A DNA stretch of 64,000 bases from Platerodrilus igneus (lineage: Eukaryota; Arthropoda; Insecta; Coleoptera; Lycidae). This document shows positions 47,257 through 59,592 of the stretch, piece by piece. The translations under genes and the position numbers were made by a program. Position 1 is the stretch's first letter. Every line of letters begins with the position of its first letter. Under the pieces are notes generated by a model. It had not been told where the DNA came from. It searched no databases and saw nothing but the letters and a program-made list of their open reading frames with translations. The stretch spans positions 3,269,001 to 3,333,000 of the forward strand of contig JARFIW010000999.1 of assembly GCA_036346225.1 (NCBI GenBank). The letters are read 5' to 3'.

Positions 47257-49439
47257 ATTGCTGTGGAAGTCGATAACAATCGAGATCTCTCTAAAAACCA
47301 ATCAAGCCCCACGCTTGGGCCAACATAAAATTGCTGTGGATGTCTAGAACAGTCGGGATCACGTTTGAGTCCCAGTGTCGTTGGGCTGTCATAAAATTTT
47401 CTGAAATAAAATTAATAAAAAAAATTCTTACATTACCTTTGGAACGCCTCCTTATTTCTGCACATCTCGGCTAGCTCAAAATTTGCTTCTTCTTGGATAC
47501 CAATCATCCTAAATTCACTCTTTCTCACATATACAGTGAAATAAAGTTACCACTCAAATAATGCAACAAGACATAAAACTTTTTTATTTACACATATTAA
47601 TAAGCGTCCATTAGTAAGAAAATATTTACACATTTGTATATACAGTTTGATAAAAATGTTACCACCTCAATCTTTAAATCTTTTAAAATTTTATAATTTT
47701 TCATACATTCTAACAATTTTATTTTAGACGAGTAGATGGGCCCGTCGTGAACCCTAAATTGATTTTTATTCTGGTCTATTTTGAGCTCAGTATAACCCAG
47801 TTACTCTAAATGCTTTACACATTGTATTTTTGTTTAAAATAAATCTAAAGACCCGTTTACTCCTTACAACAACATTGTTCTGTCCTTAATAAACATTTTT
47901 AAATCATCAATATCAAAAGTCCTGTACATATACCCTTTTAAATGAGTTTTTATGGTAGTAAAATACACCCCCAATAAGTCAAAACACTCAAGCACAAAAT
48001 ATCAGCACAAATGTTCAAGCAAAAGCAAGATATTAATTTTCTTTACCTGGAGTAAGCTTCGTCCATTCTTACCTCTGAAGATGTGTAGCAAAACCCTCGT
48101 CGTTGTGTCTATACACTTCGTGATTATAGCTGGATCCAACTCATGTCCACTAGCTATCCAAATCTCTACAACCACCTTTAGTATTTCTACCTGGACAATG
48201 GTCTCTACCAAGCTTAACCTTCCATAACCACTACACCTCACGCATACTAGTTTAAAACTTCTCGATTCGCTTACCCCTGTACCATCCTATCATCAGATTG
48301 TAGCGTGTAGTAACAGCACCTTCGATAAGCTAGCACCCACATGGGCAAATCACACTTTTAATACATTTCCGGTAATTTAGTAACAGCTTTTGCACTTTTT
48401 AAATAGGATGTTGTATGCTACTTCAACTAATAAGCGACACTCAGTACAACGTAAGAGCACGTAATAGATATAAGATCTAAGAGCGCTTTAATAATTCTCC
48501 CAGTGTATTTATACGCTTTTTAATACCCCTCACGGACCCTCTTTTCATCGAAAAGTTTATTTTCTAACACCGATTCTCAAAATTTTGTTTGTAACGAACT
48601 TTAACGTCTGAAAAATTCCAAGGTTACCGCACTTTTTCCATGAAATTCGCTGAACAACATCTAACCGACGCAAGCTTCTCAAAACTTCTAGCCATAGACC
48701 AATTATATTGCGTTCCCCCGTTTTAACGTTCAACCCCCTAGCTACCTTTCTTCGTTTCACCCATATTTATTGTCTCTTTTAGAACCACTTTCAAGCTACA
48801 GCAAATCGATATTGTGGTTGGCCTCCAAATCTACTGCGTATTTTAGACGTGTATTGTAACCGAAGTTTTATGTCTATTTTATGTTCTATGTTTGTTTTAC
48901 ATTATACATAATTCATTTCACTTAGTCTTTAAAGCATTTCTTATTTTAGCAGCTTGTCGCACCGACCGTTACAAATAATTCTATAGAATTTTGTTCCAAC
49001 GTATATTTCAGTTCTTTGAACTTGACATTTAACTCTCAGGTGTTTCTTTGAAGTAAACTATCCGTTTAAAATAATAATTTCGAGTTTTAGCATTTCTTAG
49101 GATTTGTATAACGGACGGTTTGGTTATTAAAATTGAAATATGCGTTTAAATTATAGATTTTTTATACTCAAAAGCTCCGTTTCTTATTCCATGCGCTTGA
49201 TTTAAAATATTACAACTAATTATGCGTATCCTTGAGTTTTCATGTACCCTAAAGCTTCCACCCGTTATGCAAATTTTACATTCCAATTTAGAAATACAAA
49301 AATATCTTAATAACCGTCCGTTTTCACTATCTAAACTGATTAATTTGGCGCGTAAATAAATTGTTCCTATTTCCTATATACATAGTTGTTAAAATTTATT
49401 ATCTATACCTATATACCCTTTTAACCTATAATTTTCACG

Positions 49440-49444
<5 letters not shown>
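47257..49444 (-). mobile_element. Long TA-bounded element E2, probable solo LTR (inverted copy of E1)
   Basis: 2188 bp, the reverse complement of E1 along its full length; examples are the shared TAATATTTTAAATCAAGCGC and GCAGAAATAAGGAGGCGTT. On the minus strand GTATAAATACACTGGGAG (about 48520-48503) is a TATA-type promoter followed by GCTCTTAGATC. Starts (minus) TGTCGTGAAAATTATAGG at the (TA)n tract and ends CCACAGCA. Near its plus-strand left end it carries a tandem pair of TTGCTGTGG units (47258 and 47332). Confidence 0.75.

Positions 49445-49468
<24 letters not shown>
49445..49468. repeat. (TA)n microsatellite
   Basis: Separates E2 and E3. Confidence 0.97.
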
Positions 49469-49473
<5 letters not shown>

Positions 49474-51448
49474 AGTGGTTTTAAAGGGTTAAATTTAAGT
49501 ATAAACAAGGCAAAAATAAATTGTAGAAGTCAATGCAAATTATTAATTAATTTAATTGAGTTTAGTTGAAAGGGTTATTACGGTTAAGACGCATAAGAGC
49601 TTGAAAAATCGATAACACCGAGGTGAAACGCTTTAGTGACGAACGAACAGCCGTTGAATATAAAATACCTTAAAACGCAAAACTCCTAGAAATGTTGTTT
49701 TAAAACGTTTGTTAATTGAACACCTGCATGTTTTCGAAATGTCAGGTTCCCCTTATTTGTGTAGATAAAAGACAGTAATTCGAGGTATATCGGGTAAACG
49801 GTCAGACGGTTCACATAAAATGCTAATTAAAAGTTTCCTTAAAGTGCAGAAGGGATGGACGTTCAATGAAATGTTTCGGAATGAGACAGGCATAATAGAA
49901 GTTCATTTCAAAACGCACGTATTCAGTCCATATGGGTTAGTTTGAAACGCGGACAGTAATATTGATTTACTACCATTCAAACAAGGTTAGAAGGAAACAT
50001 AGAATATGCATAAGAAAGGAATAGCGTTAATACATGGCGGGGTTTTTAAGACATTACGAAATATCTTATTGGTCTATATAGTTAGTTGTAGAACAGACAA
50101 ACACGGGAATATTGAATGCAGGTTTTTCGGAAAAGATAATAACGACGAGTTAAATTTCGAAGATTTCGAAAACGGTTGAACCAAAATTTTAAGAAGTATT
50201 ATTTTAAATGAAGGATTTCGCGTGAAGAGCGGCCGAGAGGTGGCATAGTAAATTGTATAAATACTTTCAGAAAATTAATAGAGGTCTCTTAGTATTTTCA
50301 TCGCTTCAGACTACGTACATAAAGTTACCACGAGCTTGTAAGTATATAAAAATTTTAAATTAAGTAGTACAGTGTTGGCCTCATAATGTGAACGCGGATA
50401 GTGACGAGTCTAAATTTTATTGAGGTGCAACATATAATTTTAACAAGCTCGTGAAGTGACGTAATGTAACGTAAATTAAATTAAGCAGTTATAAAAGAAG
50501 TGTAATATATTTGGATTTGGATGTGTCGTGTATGAACAGCATAGCAGCACAACTTAGAAGGTGTTCATCTACAAATAGCTGGAAACGGCGAGCAGTGCAG
50601 AACCACGAAACTGAGAACGAAACAACTTAACGGCATCATCAACGGAGTAGGGATCTTCAAGAAATTTCAGGTAACGCTTTAGAATTTGTTGTTTTTGATA
50701 AACTATGAAAATTGTGGTGATGTGTGAGAGTGAACTATAAAGGTATTTTGCATTATTTTGCGTATTAAAAATAATACGCATAACTAACTTTTATTATGGT
50801 ATTTAAATATAAATCTAAAGGTGTATATAAAGCTGATTAACGTTCCTCAGGAATTTAAATATTTTTTTGTTACGAGTACATGGGTTTTTGTTGTGTTTGT
50901 AATACGAATATGCAAAGTAAAAAGTATACATTAATCATAATTAACTGGGTTATCATGAGCTCACCATACTCCAGAGTTTCCTAATTAAAATTAATTATAA
51001 ATAAAGAAAGAAAGATAAGGTATTATTCAGGGCCCATTTACTCAGGTTACATTCAATGTGTTTGATATTTCTAGTTAAAATTCTGGAGTTTACAAAAATA
51101 GAATTTATTGAGGTGTAACACCGAAATGTAAATAATTTTGAAGTTTTATTTGTAAATAGTGGTAAATAAATATTGTATGATTGTAGTATTATTTTGTGGT
51201 TTTATTGAGAGTGTGCGTGAACGATAAAGAGAATGATAGTGAATCTAGGTATCCAAGAGGAGGCCCAACTAAGCTAGCCAGGGAAGCGGTTGAAGAATTA
51301 AGGCGATGAAGAAGAGTGGAATCTGGGTAAGAAATTACTTTTTTTTTGAAAATTTTTCAATTGTGTACAATTTTAGATTTTGGTAAATTAATAAAATCTT
51401 CGAATATTTTTGTTACTGAGGCACGATTTAGATAGGTTACACGGCAAT
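49469..51448 (+). mobile_element. Long TA-bounded element E3, probable solo LTR
   Basis: 1980 bp in the same orientation as E1 but clearly more diverged. Starts TGTAGTGG and ends ACACGGCA next to TA tracts. Landmarks shared with E1 are a TGTATAAATACTTT promoter (about 50255) with GAGGTCTCTTAGTATTTTC after it, an AACTGGGTT..GAGCTCACCATA block (50943) and a CTAGCC block near the end (51277). Confidence 0.65.
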
Positions 51449-51468
51449 ATATATATATATATATATAT
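51449..51468. repeat. (TA)n microsatellite
   Basis: Separates E3 and E4. Confidence 0.97.
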
Positions 51469-53642
51469 ATTGCTGTGATTCTCGTTACTACGGTGAATGG
51501 CCTCTTGTTCGGGTGTCAAGAATTGCTGTGTTTCCCTCGTTACTACGGTGAATCGCCCCTCGTTTGGGTGCCAAGAATTGCTGTGATTCTCGTTACTACG
51601 GTGAAATCTCCTCTGATAATCGATTTCTTACCTGAATATCGCCTCTTGACTCCTTCCGCCACGGCAGCTCACCTAGATAAAACTTTCATCCTCATTCATA
51701 AAAAAAACACATTCCTCCCACAAACATCAACGTTAACTCTATTTACACCAATATTCACAATACATTAAAATTTCAAAATTAAATTTCAGCATAAATTGCA
51801 GCATCATAAAATTTCAAGTTCAAATTTGTCATCATTTTAATTTGCATCCAGAATTAGAGTTCTTGTAGGATGCATAATAATTAAATAAACAATATTTGCA
51901 GACCTGAGTCTGAATAAAAGGGAGCATCTCCCACCCCTTTACGTTAATTTAACAGGTTAGTCTAATTGAGCTCAAAGACAGACTCAAATTTTCATCATAA
52001 TCAAAACATAAACCTGATAAATACTCCTTTCTACTTAAACAAGAAAATTTTACCTTAAAATTAAAAGTTGTTGTTCATACAAATTCACTACTGTCCATTT
52101 TTATCAAACAAATTATAAAGATATTCAACACACACCAAAACATCTAAGATCGAACAACAATGCATAAGTTACCTGAAGGCTAATGCACTCGTGGCTCCAA
52201 TGTACATCGTCCTTGCTGATCCCACCATTCCAGCTGGTTTATGTTTAAGTCTTTGGATTTCTGGCCGCCTTTAAAATTTTTCTACACCACCATTCGTCTA
52301 AAAGGTTTCGGGGTTTTTCAGGAACTCATCTAGGTAAATCGAAATCTTGTTTTGTGGATCCAATCACGTTTACGAATAACATTTGATCACTAACACTCCC
52401 GAAAAATAGCAATGAAATTCATAATTCTTTCACGCTATACTAAAACTGCATACTTCTATTTATTTATTTATCGTTACTAATTTGAATAATTGGTACAGTA
52501 ATACCCGCAAATATAACTAGACTTTATTACCTTTATTTATTTTCTCTAAGTGCACTAATGCATAATGCTTTTATCGTAGCACGTAATCACCACGTAGTCT
52601 ACTTAACGTATCGAATAAAATCAAAAAAATAAAGAGCAAAACTGCTTGAAGTATCTAATAAAATCAAAAATTAAAAGAGCTAAACTCCTATCAGCACGGG
52701 TTTTTATAATAGCTCGCTTGCAAGTCGAATTTGTCCCGCGACGGACGATTTTCAGAAATTCGCATTCTATTTTCCCTTTCGATGGTTCGGCACAATGATT
52801 CTTCTGAAATTTGCACTCGTCCGAGTTAAAATCTAAGAAATTTCCACACGCCTCGCAACACGTCCGTGAACAACTAATTAATTTTACATAGAAACTCATA
52901 TGCTTCCACCTCTCATGTTTGCATCTTATTTCAACCTTCATCGCCATTCTAGTCTGTTCGCTCTATCTAAAACCTGTGCTCTTGTTTTACATATTTCCCC
53001 TCATTTAACTACCAATGCATTCCCTCTCGCTTGTCTTTGTACCACAAATTCGCTTTCTTACTTGCACTCATATAGCTTGAAGCTCATCGACTATCATATA
53101 CATCGTTATCTTTGCAGGTGTTCTGAATTCCAAAACGCCGAAGGTTCGTACGTGACTTCCCCACGTCTTTTATAATTTCTCGATAGTTTTAGTACTTGGA
53201 AAGATTAAATTAAATACAAGTTGAACATTTTAACTCGGCTTCTTTTTATAGAACGCGTCCAGTGAATAATTTAAACCCCTTATTTTTAACGAAACGAATA
53301 AATTTTTATGCTCCATGGTTTTAATAATGCGTATTATCTAATGAAATTCTACATTACTTCCTTCTACACGTTGATTATGATTATATACAAACCCTACATT
53401 CTAATTGAATGATTTAAATCTACACAGTAGGCCTTTAATTAAGCGTACTATTTTCCACTGCTCTGATAACCACGGTGTTTAACATTATCTAAACAATATA
53501 AACCCTATGTTTAGAAGTAAATGACGAATTTATCCAATGTGCCTTTAAATGACGCGTATTAGTACCCAAAGCTTCCTTATACACGGTGATTAAAATTATT
53601 TGCTATTAATTAATTAATTTTCTACCCTGGTCTAAATTTGAG

Positions 53643-53646
<4 letters not shown>
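51469..53646 (-). mobile_element. Long TA-bounded element E4, probable solo LTR
   Basis: 2178 bp, direct copy of E5 (53681-55923) over about 2 kb: shared AACATCAACGTTAACTCTATT, CATTTTAATTTGCATCCAG and GGGAGCATCTCCCACCCCTT words. Its left end carries three tandem units of about 65 bp starting TTGCTGTG (51470, 51522, 51578). On the minus strand a TATAAAAACCCG promoter lies at about 52708. Same orientation as E2. Confidence 0.7.

Positions 53647-53680
<34 letters not shown>
53647..53680. repeat. (TA)n microsatellite
   Basis: Separates E4 and E5. Confidence 0.98.
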
Positions 53681-53684
<4 letters not shown>

Positions 53685-55919
53685 CTGTGAAACCTCCCCT
53701 GTTACCGGGAACTAATGTTTTCGAATCGAGCCCCAGCATTGGGCCGTCATAGTTGCTGTGATTCCTACAAAAAACCTCACCAGAGTAAACAAAAATATTC
53801 GAGCCTCCCGAATTGGGCACCAAGATTTGCTGTGATTCTCGCCCTGGTAAATCTCTTCTGAAAATCGCCTCTTTACTCTTTCCGCCTCGGCTGCTCACCT
53901 AGTTAAAACTTTCATCCTTATTCATAAAAAAACAAACACATTCCTACCACAAACATCAACGTTAACTCTATTTACATCAATATTCATTATACATTAAAAT
54001 TTCAAAATTAAATTGTAGCGTAAATTTCAGTATCCTAAAATTTCAAGATTAAATTTGTCATCATTTTAATTTGCATCCAGAATTAAAGTCCTTGTAGGAT
54101 GCCTACTAATTAATTTAACAATATTTGCAGACCTGAGTCTGAGTACAAAGGGAGCATCTCCCACCCCTTTTCGTTAATCAAACAGGTTAGTCTAATTGAG
54201 CTCAAAGACAGACCCAAATTTTTATCATAATCAAGAACATAAACTGCTAAATACTCCTTTCTACTTAAACAAGAAAATTTCACCTTAAAATTAAAAATTT
54301 GTTGTTTGTACAAATTCACTACTGTCCATTTTTTAGCAAACAAATTATAAAGTTATTCAATACACACCAAAACATCAAAATTCGAACAAAATTGTATAAT
54401 TTACCTGAAGGTTACTGCACTCGTGGCTTCAATGTACATCGGACTTGCTAATTCCACCATTCCAGCTGGTTTATGTTTACGGCTTCCGATTCTGAACGCT
54501 TTTTAAAATTCATCTACAACACCATTCGTTTAGAAAGTTTCAGGGCTTCTCAGGAACGCATCTATGTATATCTAAATCTTGTTTGTAGATCCAATCACGT
54601 TTATTCTTTCCCGCTATACCCAAAACTGCCTACTTTTGTTTATTCATTTATCGTTACTACTTTCGATAATTGGTACAGTAATACTCACAAATATAACTAG
54701 ACTTTATCACCTTGTATCTTCTTTTCTAAGTGCACTAATGCATAACAACTTGTATCGTAGCACGTAAAGAGCAAACTGTTTTAAAGTATTCAATAATCCC
54801 AAAATATAAGAGCAAACTGTTTGAAGTATTGAATCAAAATCGAAAATCTAAGAGCACTGTTTAAAGCATCGAATAATCAAAAATCAAAGAAAGCGAGACT
54901 GTTTAAAGTCCGGGTTTATATAATAGCTCGCCTGTATGTCGGTTTTGTCCCGCGACGGCCAGTTTGTAGAATTTCGCATTCTCTGTTCCCTTTCGACGGT
55001 CAGGCACAGCGATTCTCCTAAATTTGCACACGCGCCAGTTGAAAATCTCAGAATTTTCACACGGCTCGCAAACACGTCCGAAAACACTAATTAATTTTGT
55101 ATAGAAATCGTTACGTTTACACCTCTCATATTTGCATTTTATTACAACCAATCATTTCCTCGTGACGTTGCTCAAATCACGCCTTTTATTATCTGTGTCT
55201 CTGCCTTGCGCATATTATCCGTCTCTATCTACCCTGTTCTGAGTAGTACAAATCGATATTCTTTACTATCGGTTATTTCAGTCCACGTGGATTCTTATTT
55301 GGGTTAAATAACCCCGTATCTAGCCTTCCCGTTAATATAAGCTACGGTTTATCCGACCGTTTCCAATATACGCAGAATTCTCATGTTTATGAGCTCGAAT
55401 TTATTAGAATTTGACATTTAAAAATACGCAGGTGTTCAATCGTAACATTTTAAATAAGACTTCTACGATTTGAATATTATTGGGTTTTTTTTAAAAGCTT
55501 TTATGCCTATTATACCTTAATAAGCGTTCAATTAACTCCAATTAAAATAATAATGAATGGCATTGACTTCTACCCTTTAATTTTTAGTGAATCCTAATTA
55601 AATATTAATTGTTATGTGTACATTTTGTTTAATACTCGTTACTTGAAACTTGAATTAATTAATATAAATTTTGCACGTAATTTCTATTTGTTTCTTTACT
55701 TGGAATAATTAAATTACATACAAGTTTGAGCATTTTAATTCTGCTTCTTTTTATAGAAAGCGTCTAGTAAATAATTTAAATCCCTTATTTTTAGTGAAAC
55801 GAATAAATTTGTATGCTCCACGTTTTAATAACGCGTATTATCTAATAAAATTCCTTATACACGGTGATTAAAATTATTTGATGTAATTAATTAATTTTCT
55901 ACCCTGGTCTAAATTTGAG

Positions 55920-55923
<4 letters not shown>
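53681..55923 (-). mobile_element. Long TA-bounded element E5, probable solo LTR
   Basis: 2243 bp, tandem partner of E4 in the same direction. TTGCTGTG units at 53682, 53753 and 53828 form the left end. On the minus strand TTATATAAACCCGGAC (about 54925) is a TATA-type promoter, about 25 bp upstream of CAGTCTCGCT. Ends TTTGAGTAATATA exactly like E4. Confidence 0.72.

Positions 55924-55956
<33 letters not shown>
55924..55956. repeat. (TA)n microsatellite
   Basis: Right boundary of E5. Confidence 0.97.
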
Positions 55957-55959
<3 letters not shown>

Positions 55960-57572
55960 CTACCCCCTCCTTCTTTTACTTTTGACTTTACTTTACTTTG
56001 GTTTTTAACTATAGTCTTCCTTTTTATTTTTATAAACTTTAAAAATGTGCACACCTAATGCACTCCCCGTACTTGCGCCGTTTGGTTGGTTCTTTTGTTA
56101 AATATTTATTGCAATGCCTCGACTCTATAAAACTCTTAATCTCAGGGTATTCAAACTACTTATAGTGGATTCCGTTATAAGTAGATGTGCTACGTCCAAC
56201 CAAAGTGCACTCGTTTGTTTTACTACTAAAATTGCTACTCTACTTTTGTATATGCCAAAATTTCTAATTAGGTCAAAGTTACTATGTGCCAAATTAAATT
56301 ACAACCAAAATTTGTATGACTAATTTTTGACGTATTAAAGAATATGATTTTAAACACTCACCTGGTCTATACTCCGTTGATGCCTCGCTGAATCCTGGCA
56401 CAAAATCCTAATTACCGTATACGTCTTCACAATGATGCTCTTGAATTTCCGTGGTGTCCAGGTGTCCTCGAATTTTAACTGTTCCCCAATATCTGAAATG
56501 ATTAACCCAAATTTTAAATTTAGAAAATACCGTGTTACAACTTCCTTGTACTAATCTCCAACTCGTATCCTTGTTTCCGCTCAATGCTCCTGCTGTCTTT
56601 AACCCGCTCCAATATCCAACTTTTAATCTATATAACCACTCTCGATGACCTTCTAACTTTTAACCACACTCCAATATCCAACTTCTAATCTGTATAACCA
56701 CTCTCGATGACCTTCTAACTTTGAACCACACTCCAATATCCAACTTCTAATCTGTATAACCACTCTCGATGATCTTCTACCTTTAAGACCACTCTCCAAA
56801 TCCAATTTTTAATCGTCGCACAATCACTACTATTCCCTTTATAATTCCTATGCTTGTATCTTTTACCACTTTTCAATTAAACTCATTTTAAACAATTACT
56901 TTTATTTTCTTTTTCAAAATATCTGAATACAAATTAGCACAGCTCTGAAAACACGTCTTTTACAAAATTGGTTCGAAAATAATCTGCTTTGTTTACTCTC
57001 TAAGGCGACCATGTTAATTTTCTACTATCCTACTACATCTTAAAATTCATCACAAATAGTTAAGTCCGTGTCGCACATACCATAGTTCATGTCTTTTATA
57101 CAGTTTCATAATCACATTAAATTCTAATATATGTCCTAAATCTTTACATTCAACCAATCACATTTTACGATGTTTTAACTAATAATTTTGGGTTTACAAA
57201 TATTGTCCAAAAGTTGATTCTATAGAAAATGAAACCAAAATAATTTACCCTTGACCCTGGATGCATGTTGATAGTGAACATTCACAGACGCATCCGGCTT
57301 TTGGACGGCAAATGTACTTTCAAAGGCTTTTTTAAAATTCAACTCGGTATAAACCCTTGAGCATTTCACATCTTATTACGCCACTTAGTCATTTTAAAAT
57401 TTCCTTTTGGCACTGAATTTCAACTACTATATTTGAATGGTATTTTAGTGTACATAAAATACGGCAAACATACATTTTTAAGTATATGTGATCGATTATG
57501 TGGATTATTTTTGTTTGGCATATACTATCTTGTACTAAACAACCCTTATAACTCTTAGTAGCTCCCTTAGAC

Positions 57573-57577
<5 letters not shown>
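55957..57577. other. Gene-free interval between TA tracts
   Basis: Non-coding, and unlike E1-E5 at its ends. On the minus strand a TGTATAAAAGACATG promoter-like word occurs at about 57107. Contains the 62-bp tandem repeat listed separately. May be another TA-bounded element of a different family. Confidence 0.4.
56595..56812. repeat. 62-bp tandem repeat, about 3.5 copies
   Basis: CTCCAATATCCAACTT recurs at 56607, 56669 and 56731, each followed by TCTGTATAACCACTCTCGAT or a close variant; a last partial unit decays after 56790. Confidence 0.95.

Positions 57578-57617
<40 letters not shown>
57578..57617. repeat. (TA)n microsatellite
   Basis: Long TA run bordering the TTTGGTCTC repeat copy to its right. 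Confidence 0.98.
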
Positions 57618-57621
<4 letters not shown>

Positions 57622-58090
57622 CTTACATTAATTTGGTCAGTTTTGGTTTTTAGATTAAAATAAGTTAGTTCATACTTATTTTGGTGGGCGGGATGTTTGG
57701 TCTCTTTGTCGCACGTTTGCGTGTTTAATTTTAAGTCGTTGTAAATTCGTAGTTGTAAATCAAATAGCAAAGCTGTCATCCCTTGTCCCGTTATATCCTG
57801 TCATAAAACCTCCTTTGTGCTTGTGAAAATTAAGTTGGACAGACATTTGCTCATGGACATTGAAGACAAACGGTTGTTCGTTCGGTAATAAAGGGAGTGA
57901 AGTCAATAGTGTCGCCGAATGTGAATTTATCGATAAACCACTAAAAAACCCAATGATAGTGCGTACGTAACACGTCCAATAAATCGCCTTACAGTCCACT
58001 TCATTCAAGAGCAGGAACGATACTTAGAACAATAGAAAAATGCGGAGGTAAGTTGATATATAAAATTATAAGACTCTCCGCGCATTAAAC
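57618..58090 (+). repeat. TTTGGTCTC repeat family, copy 2
   Basis: Collinear with 36824-37240 from 57691 on, and with the inverted fragment at 47118-47251 in its left 110 bp. Intact relative to copy 3, where an LTR has inserted after AAAGCT. Confidence 0.88.
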
Positions 58091-58686
58091 AAACATTGTA
58101 TTTAAAGAAGAGCCTTTACTGAATATAAATATTTAAAAAAGTGCTTTATCAACTTTTTGTAAGAAGTTTAAAGAATGCAACAATGAAAAGCCAAATTCGC
58201 TTACAAACTTTTAACAAACCAATAGAATTTGTTTAAATTTTTAATAGCTTTAACTCAAAAGTTACTTAGGTAAGAACTTTTTAAACACGCTAGTGTTTGT
58301 TCACAATTACGTACCGACGCCTTGAACACCCATCCCATTTCTCAAATTTAAGGTATTTCTGTTTTATGATTTATTCAACAGAGTGATTACGTCAACTTAA
58401 TTAGCGACAAGCTAACAAAAGAAGCGAATCCACTTTTCGCTAGTAATTAATTTCTGGCTTTCTATAGCGTTCCCAATATTTTTCTCGGCAGTTTTTAAAG
58501 TTCTTACTAAAGCTACAACGTAAAAGAATATATTTTCTTTATAATCGGGGCTACGGTTATGTAAAGGCTATTTAACTCACAAAACAGCAAGTTTTTCAGA
58601 CTATCTCTCATCATTGCTTGAATGGAGTTTGCATGCATATTTCAGCAAAGTGCAGCATCGCTAAGGCATTCATAATGTTTGCTTAC
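58091..58686. other. Intron sequence directly 3' of KCNQ exon C
   Basis: No coding feature; contains the GTAAGC donor of exon C at its right edge (58686-58681, minus strand). Confidence 0.6.
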
Positions 58687-58809
58687 CTGCTGTTCCACTC
58701 TATATAACCTCGCTCCAACCGTCATCGGTTTCACATTTCCAACGCGATCGATTCCGGCTAAATAACTTCCTGGTTTTCCTAAAGTTTGATCGAGTCTTCG
58801 TTGTAATTC
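58687..58809 (-). CDS. KCNQ: KCNQ/Kv7 potassium channel, exon C (helix C end and linker to helix D)
   Basis: The minus strand carries 41 full codons between acceptor CCACCAG and donor GTAAGC (phase 0 at both ends). The peptide begins [16 protein letters not shown] and ends [18 protein letters not shown] directly continues the helix C pattern of exon B, and the final GAR-L-RVE pattern is the start of helix D, the coiled coil that directs subunit tetramerisation in KCNQ channels. The ORF can be read further 5' through the intron to a chance ATG, but the conserved AG acceptor and the protein match place the exon start at 58809. The following intron, on the left in window coordinates, is the 35.8-kb intron full of mobile elements. 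Confidence 0.93.
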
Positions 58810-58867
58810 CTGGTGGGATAGAGTTAATAACATAGTCACAGGATGAGGAACATAATACATGCATTAC

Positions 58868-59024
58868 CTTAATGCGGACCATCATGTTTAAATGCCCCTG
58901 ACTGTATTGTTCAATGACATCGCGTACATCGTAAGGCTTTCTGGCTTGTTGGAATTTTCTTCTGGCTACAAAATACTTTATCTTTCTAATGGCTCGTATG
59001 GCGTTTCGATGTGCTTCCGTTAAT
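58868..59024 (-). CDS. KCNQ: KCNQ/Kv7 potassium channel, exon B (helix B and start of helix C)
   Basis: This is the diagnostic exon. The minus strand gives 52 codons after one leftover base, with acceptor TTTTAG and donor GTAATG. The peptide starts [20 protein letters not shown] and contains [19 protein letters not shown] followed by [11 protein letters not shown]. This block is the hallmark of the KCNQ C-terminus: calmodulin/PIP2-contacting helix B followed by helix C, and it resembles KCNQ1-type channels most closely. The protein is a plasma-membrane potassium channel; this part lies in the cytosol and takes part in calmodulin binding and gating. The exon is clean: no stop, no frameshift, base composition less AT-rich than the flanks. 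Neighbouring introns are short (46 nt to exon A, 58 nt to exon C). Confidence 0.95.
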
Positions 59025-59070
59025 CTAAAATGTTATTAAAGTTTATGAATATTATTTACAAACGACTTAC

Positions 59071-59206
59071 AGTGTAACCCTAGGCAGTTCTCCGTCGAGA
59101 TCGTCTATGTCGTCACTGGCTGCTTCTGTCACCGTGCTTTGTTGGCTCATGAAAACAGCTCCTCTTGAACTTTCGCGTTCTCCTCTTCTCACTCTATTCG
59201 GTGTAC
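59071..59206 (-). CDS. KCNQ: KCNQ/Kv7 potassium channel, C-terminal exon A (partial gene)
   Basis: Exon of a voltage-gated potassium channel alpha subunit of the KCNQ family, part of the intracellular C-terminal tail just before calmodulin-binding helix B. The minus strand reads from an acceptor ending TTCTAG to a donor GTAAGT. The 136 nt are 2 nt, 44 codons and 2 nt. The peptide starts with a basic stretch (TPNRVRRGERESSRG), then an acidic linker (DDIDDLDGELPRVT), as in the variable linker before helix B in family members. Its last two bases join the first base of the next exon as a Leu codon, continuing without a frame break. The upstream exon must supply one base and is not visible in this window. 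Assignment rests mainly on the unmistakable next exon; this linker alone would not be diagnostic. Confidence 0.85.
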
Positions 59207-59592
59207 CTAGAATTGTATGTAAAATCTAAATATAAGATTCGTCCCATTATCCTTATGTAAATTGAAGGGTGGCTTATTCAATTCAAAATAGAAATCTGCG
59301 TATTTAGGAAGAGTTTTGTAATCTTTTCCTATTCATGGAATTTTTACGTTTTGTTGAGCGTTCGCACAATTTGAATAAAAAGATTAATTTTATTTTCGTA
59401 TTTTTGATGGCAAATGGCTGCATAACCTTTTGTCTGTAGAATTTTATAATGTCACTGCGTCGATTCTACCGAATTTTTCCTTATGTTTATTTTTTTACAC
59501 TTTTTTGTTTATAAATTTCAAGACTATGTAATTCGTTATACAAAATATATAGTTTTGTTTTATATAAATCAATTTGAATAAACTTTATCCGT
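59207..59592. other. Intron sequence upstream of KCNQ exon A
   Basis: Begins at the TTCTAG acceptor of exon A (minus strand). AT-rich, non-coding. Confidence 0.6.

Noticed and set aside
51470..51600. CRISPR-like array at the TTGCTGTG repeats
   Set aside because: Repeats of about 65 bp are adjacent without unique spacers, and this is eukaryotic DNA; they are tandem copies of an LTR end.
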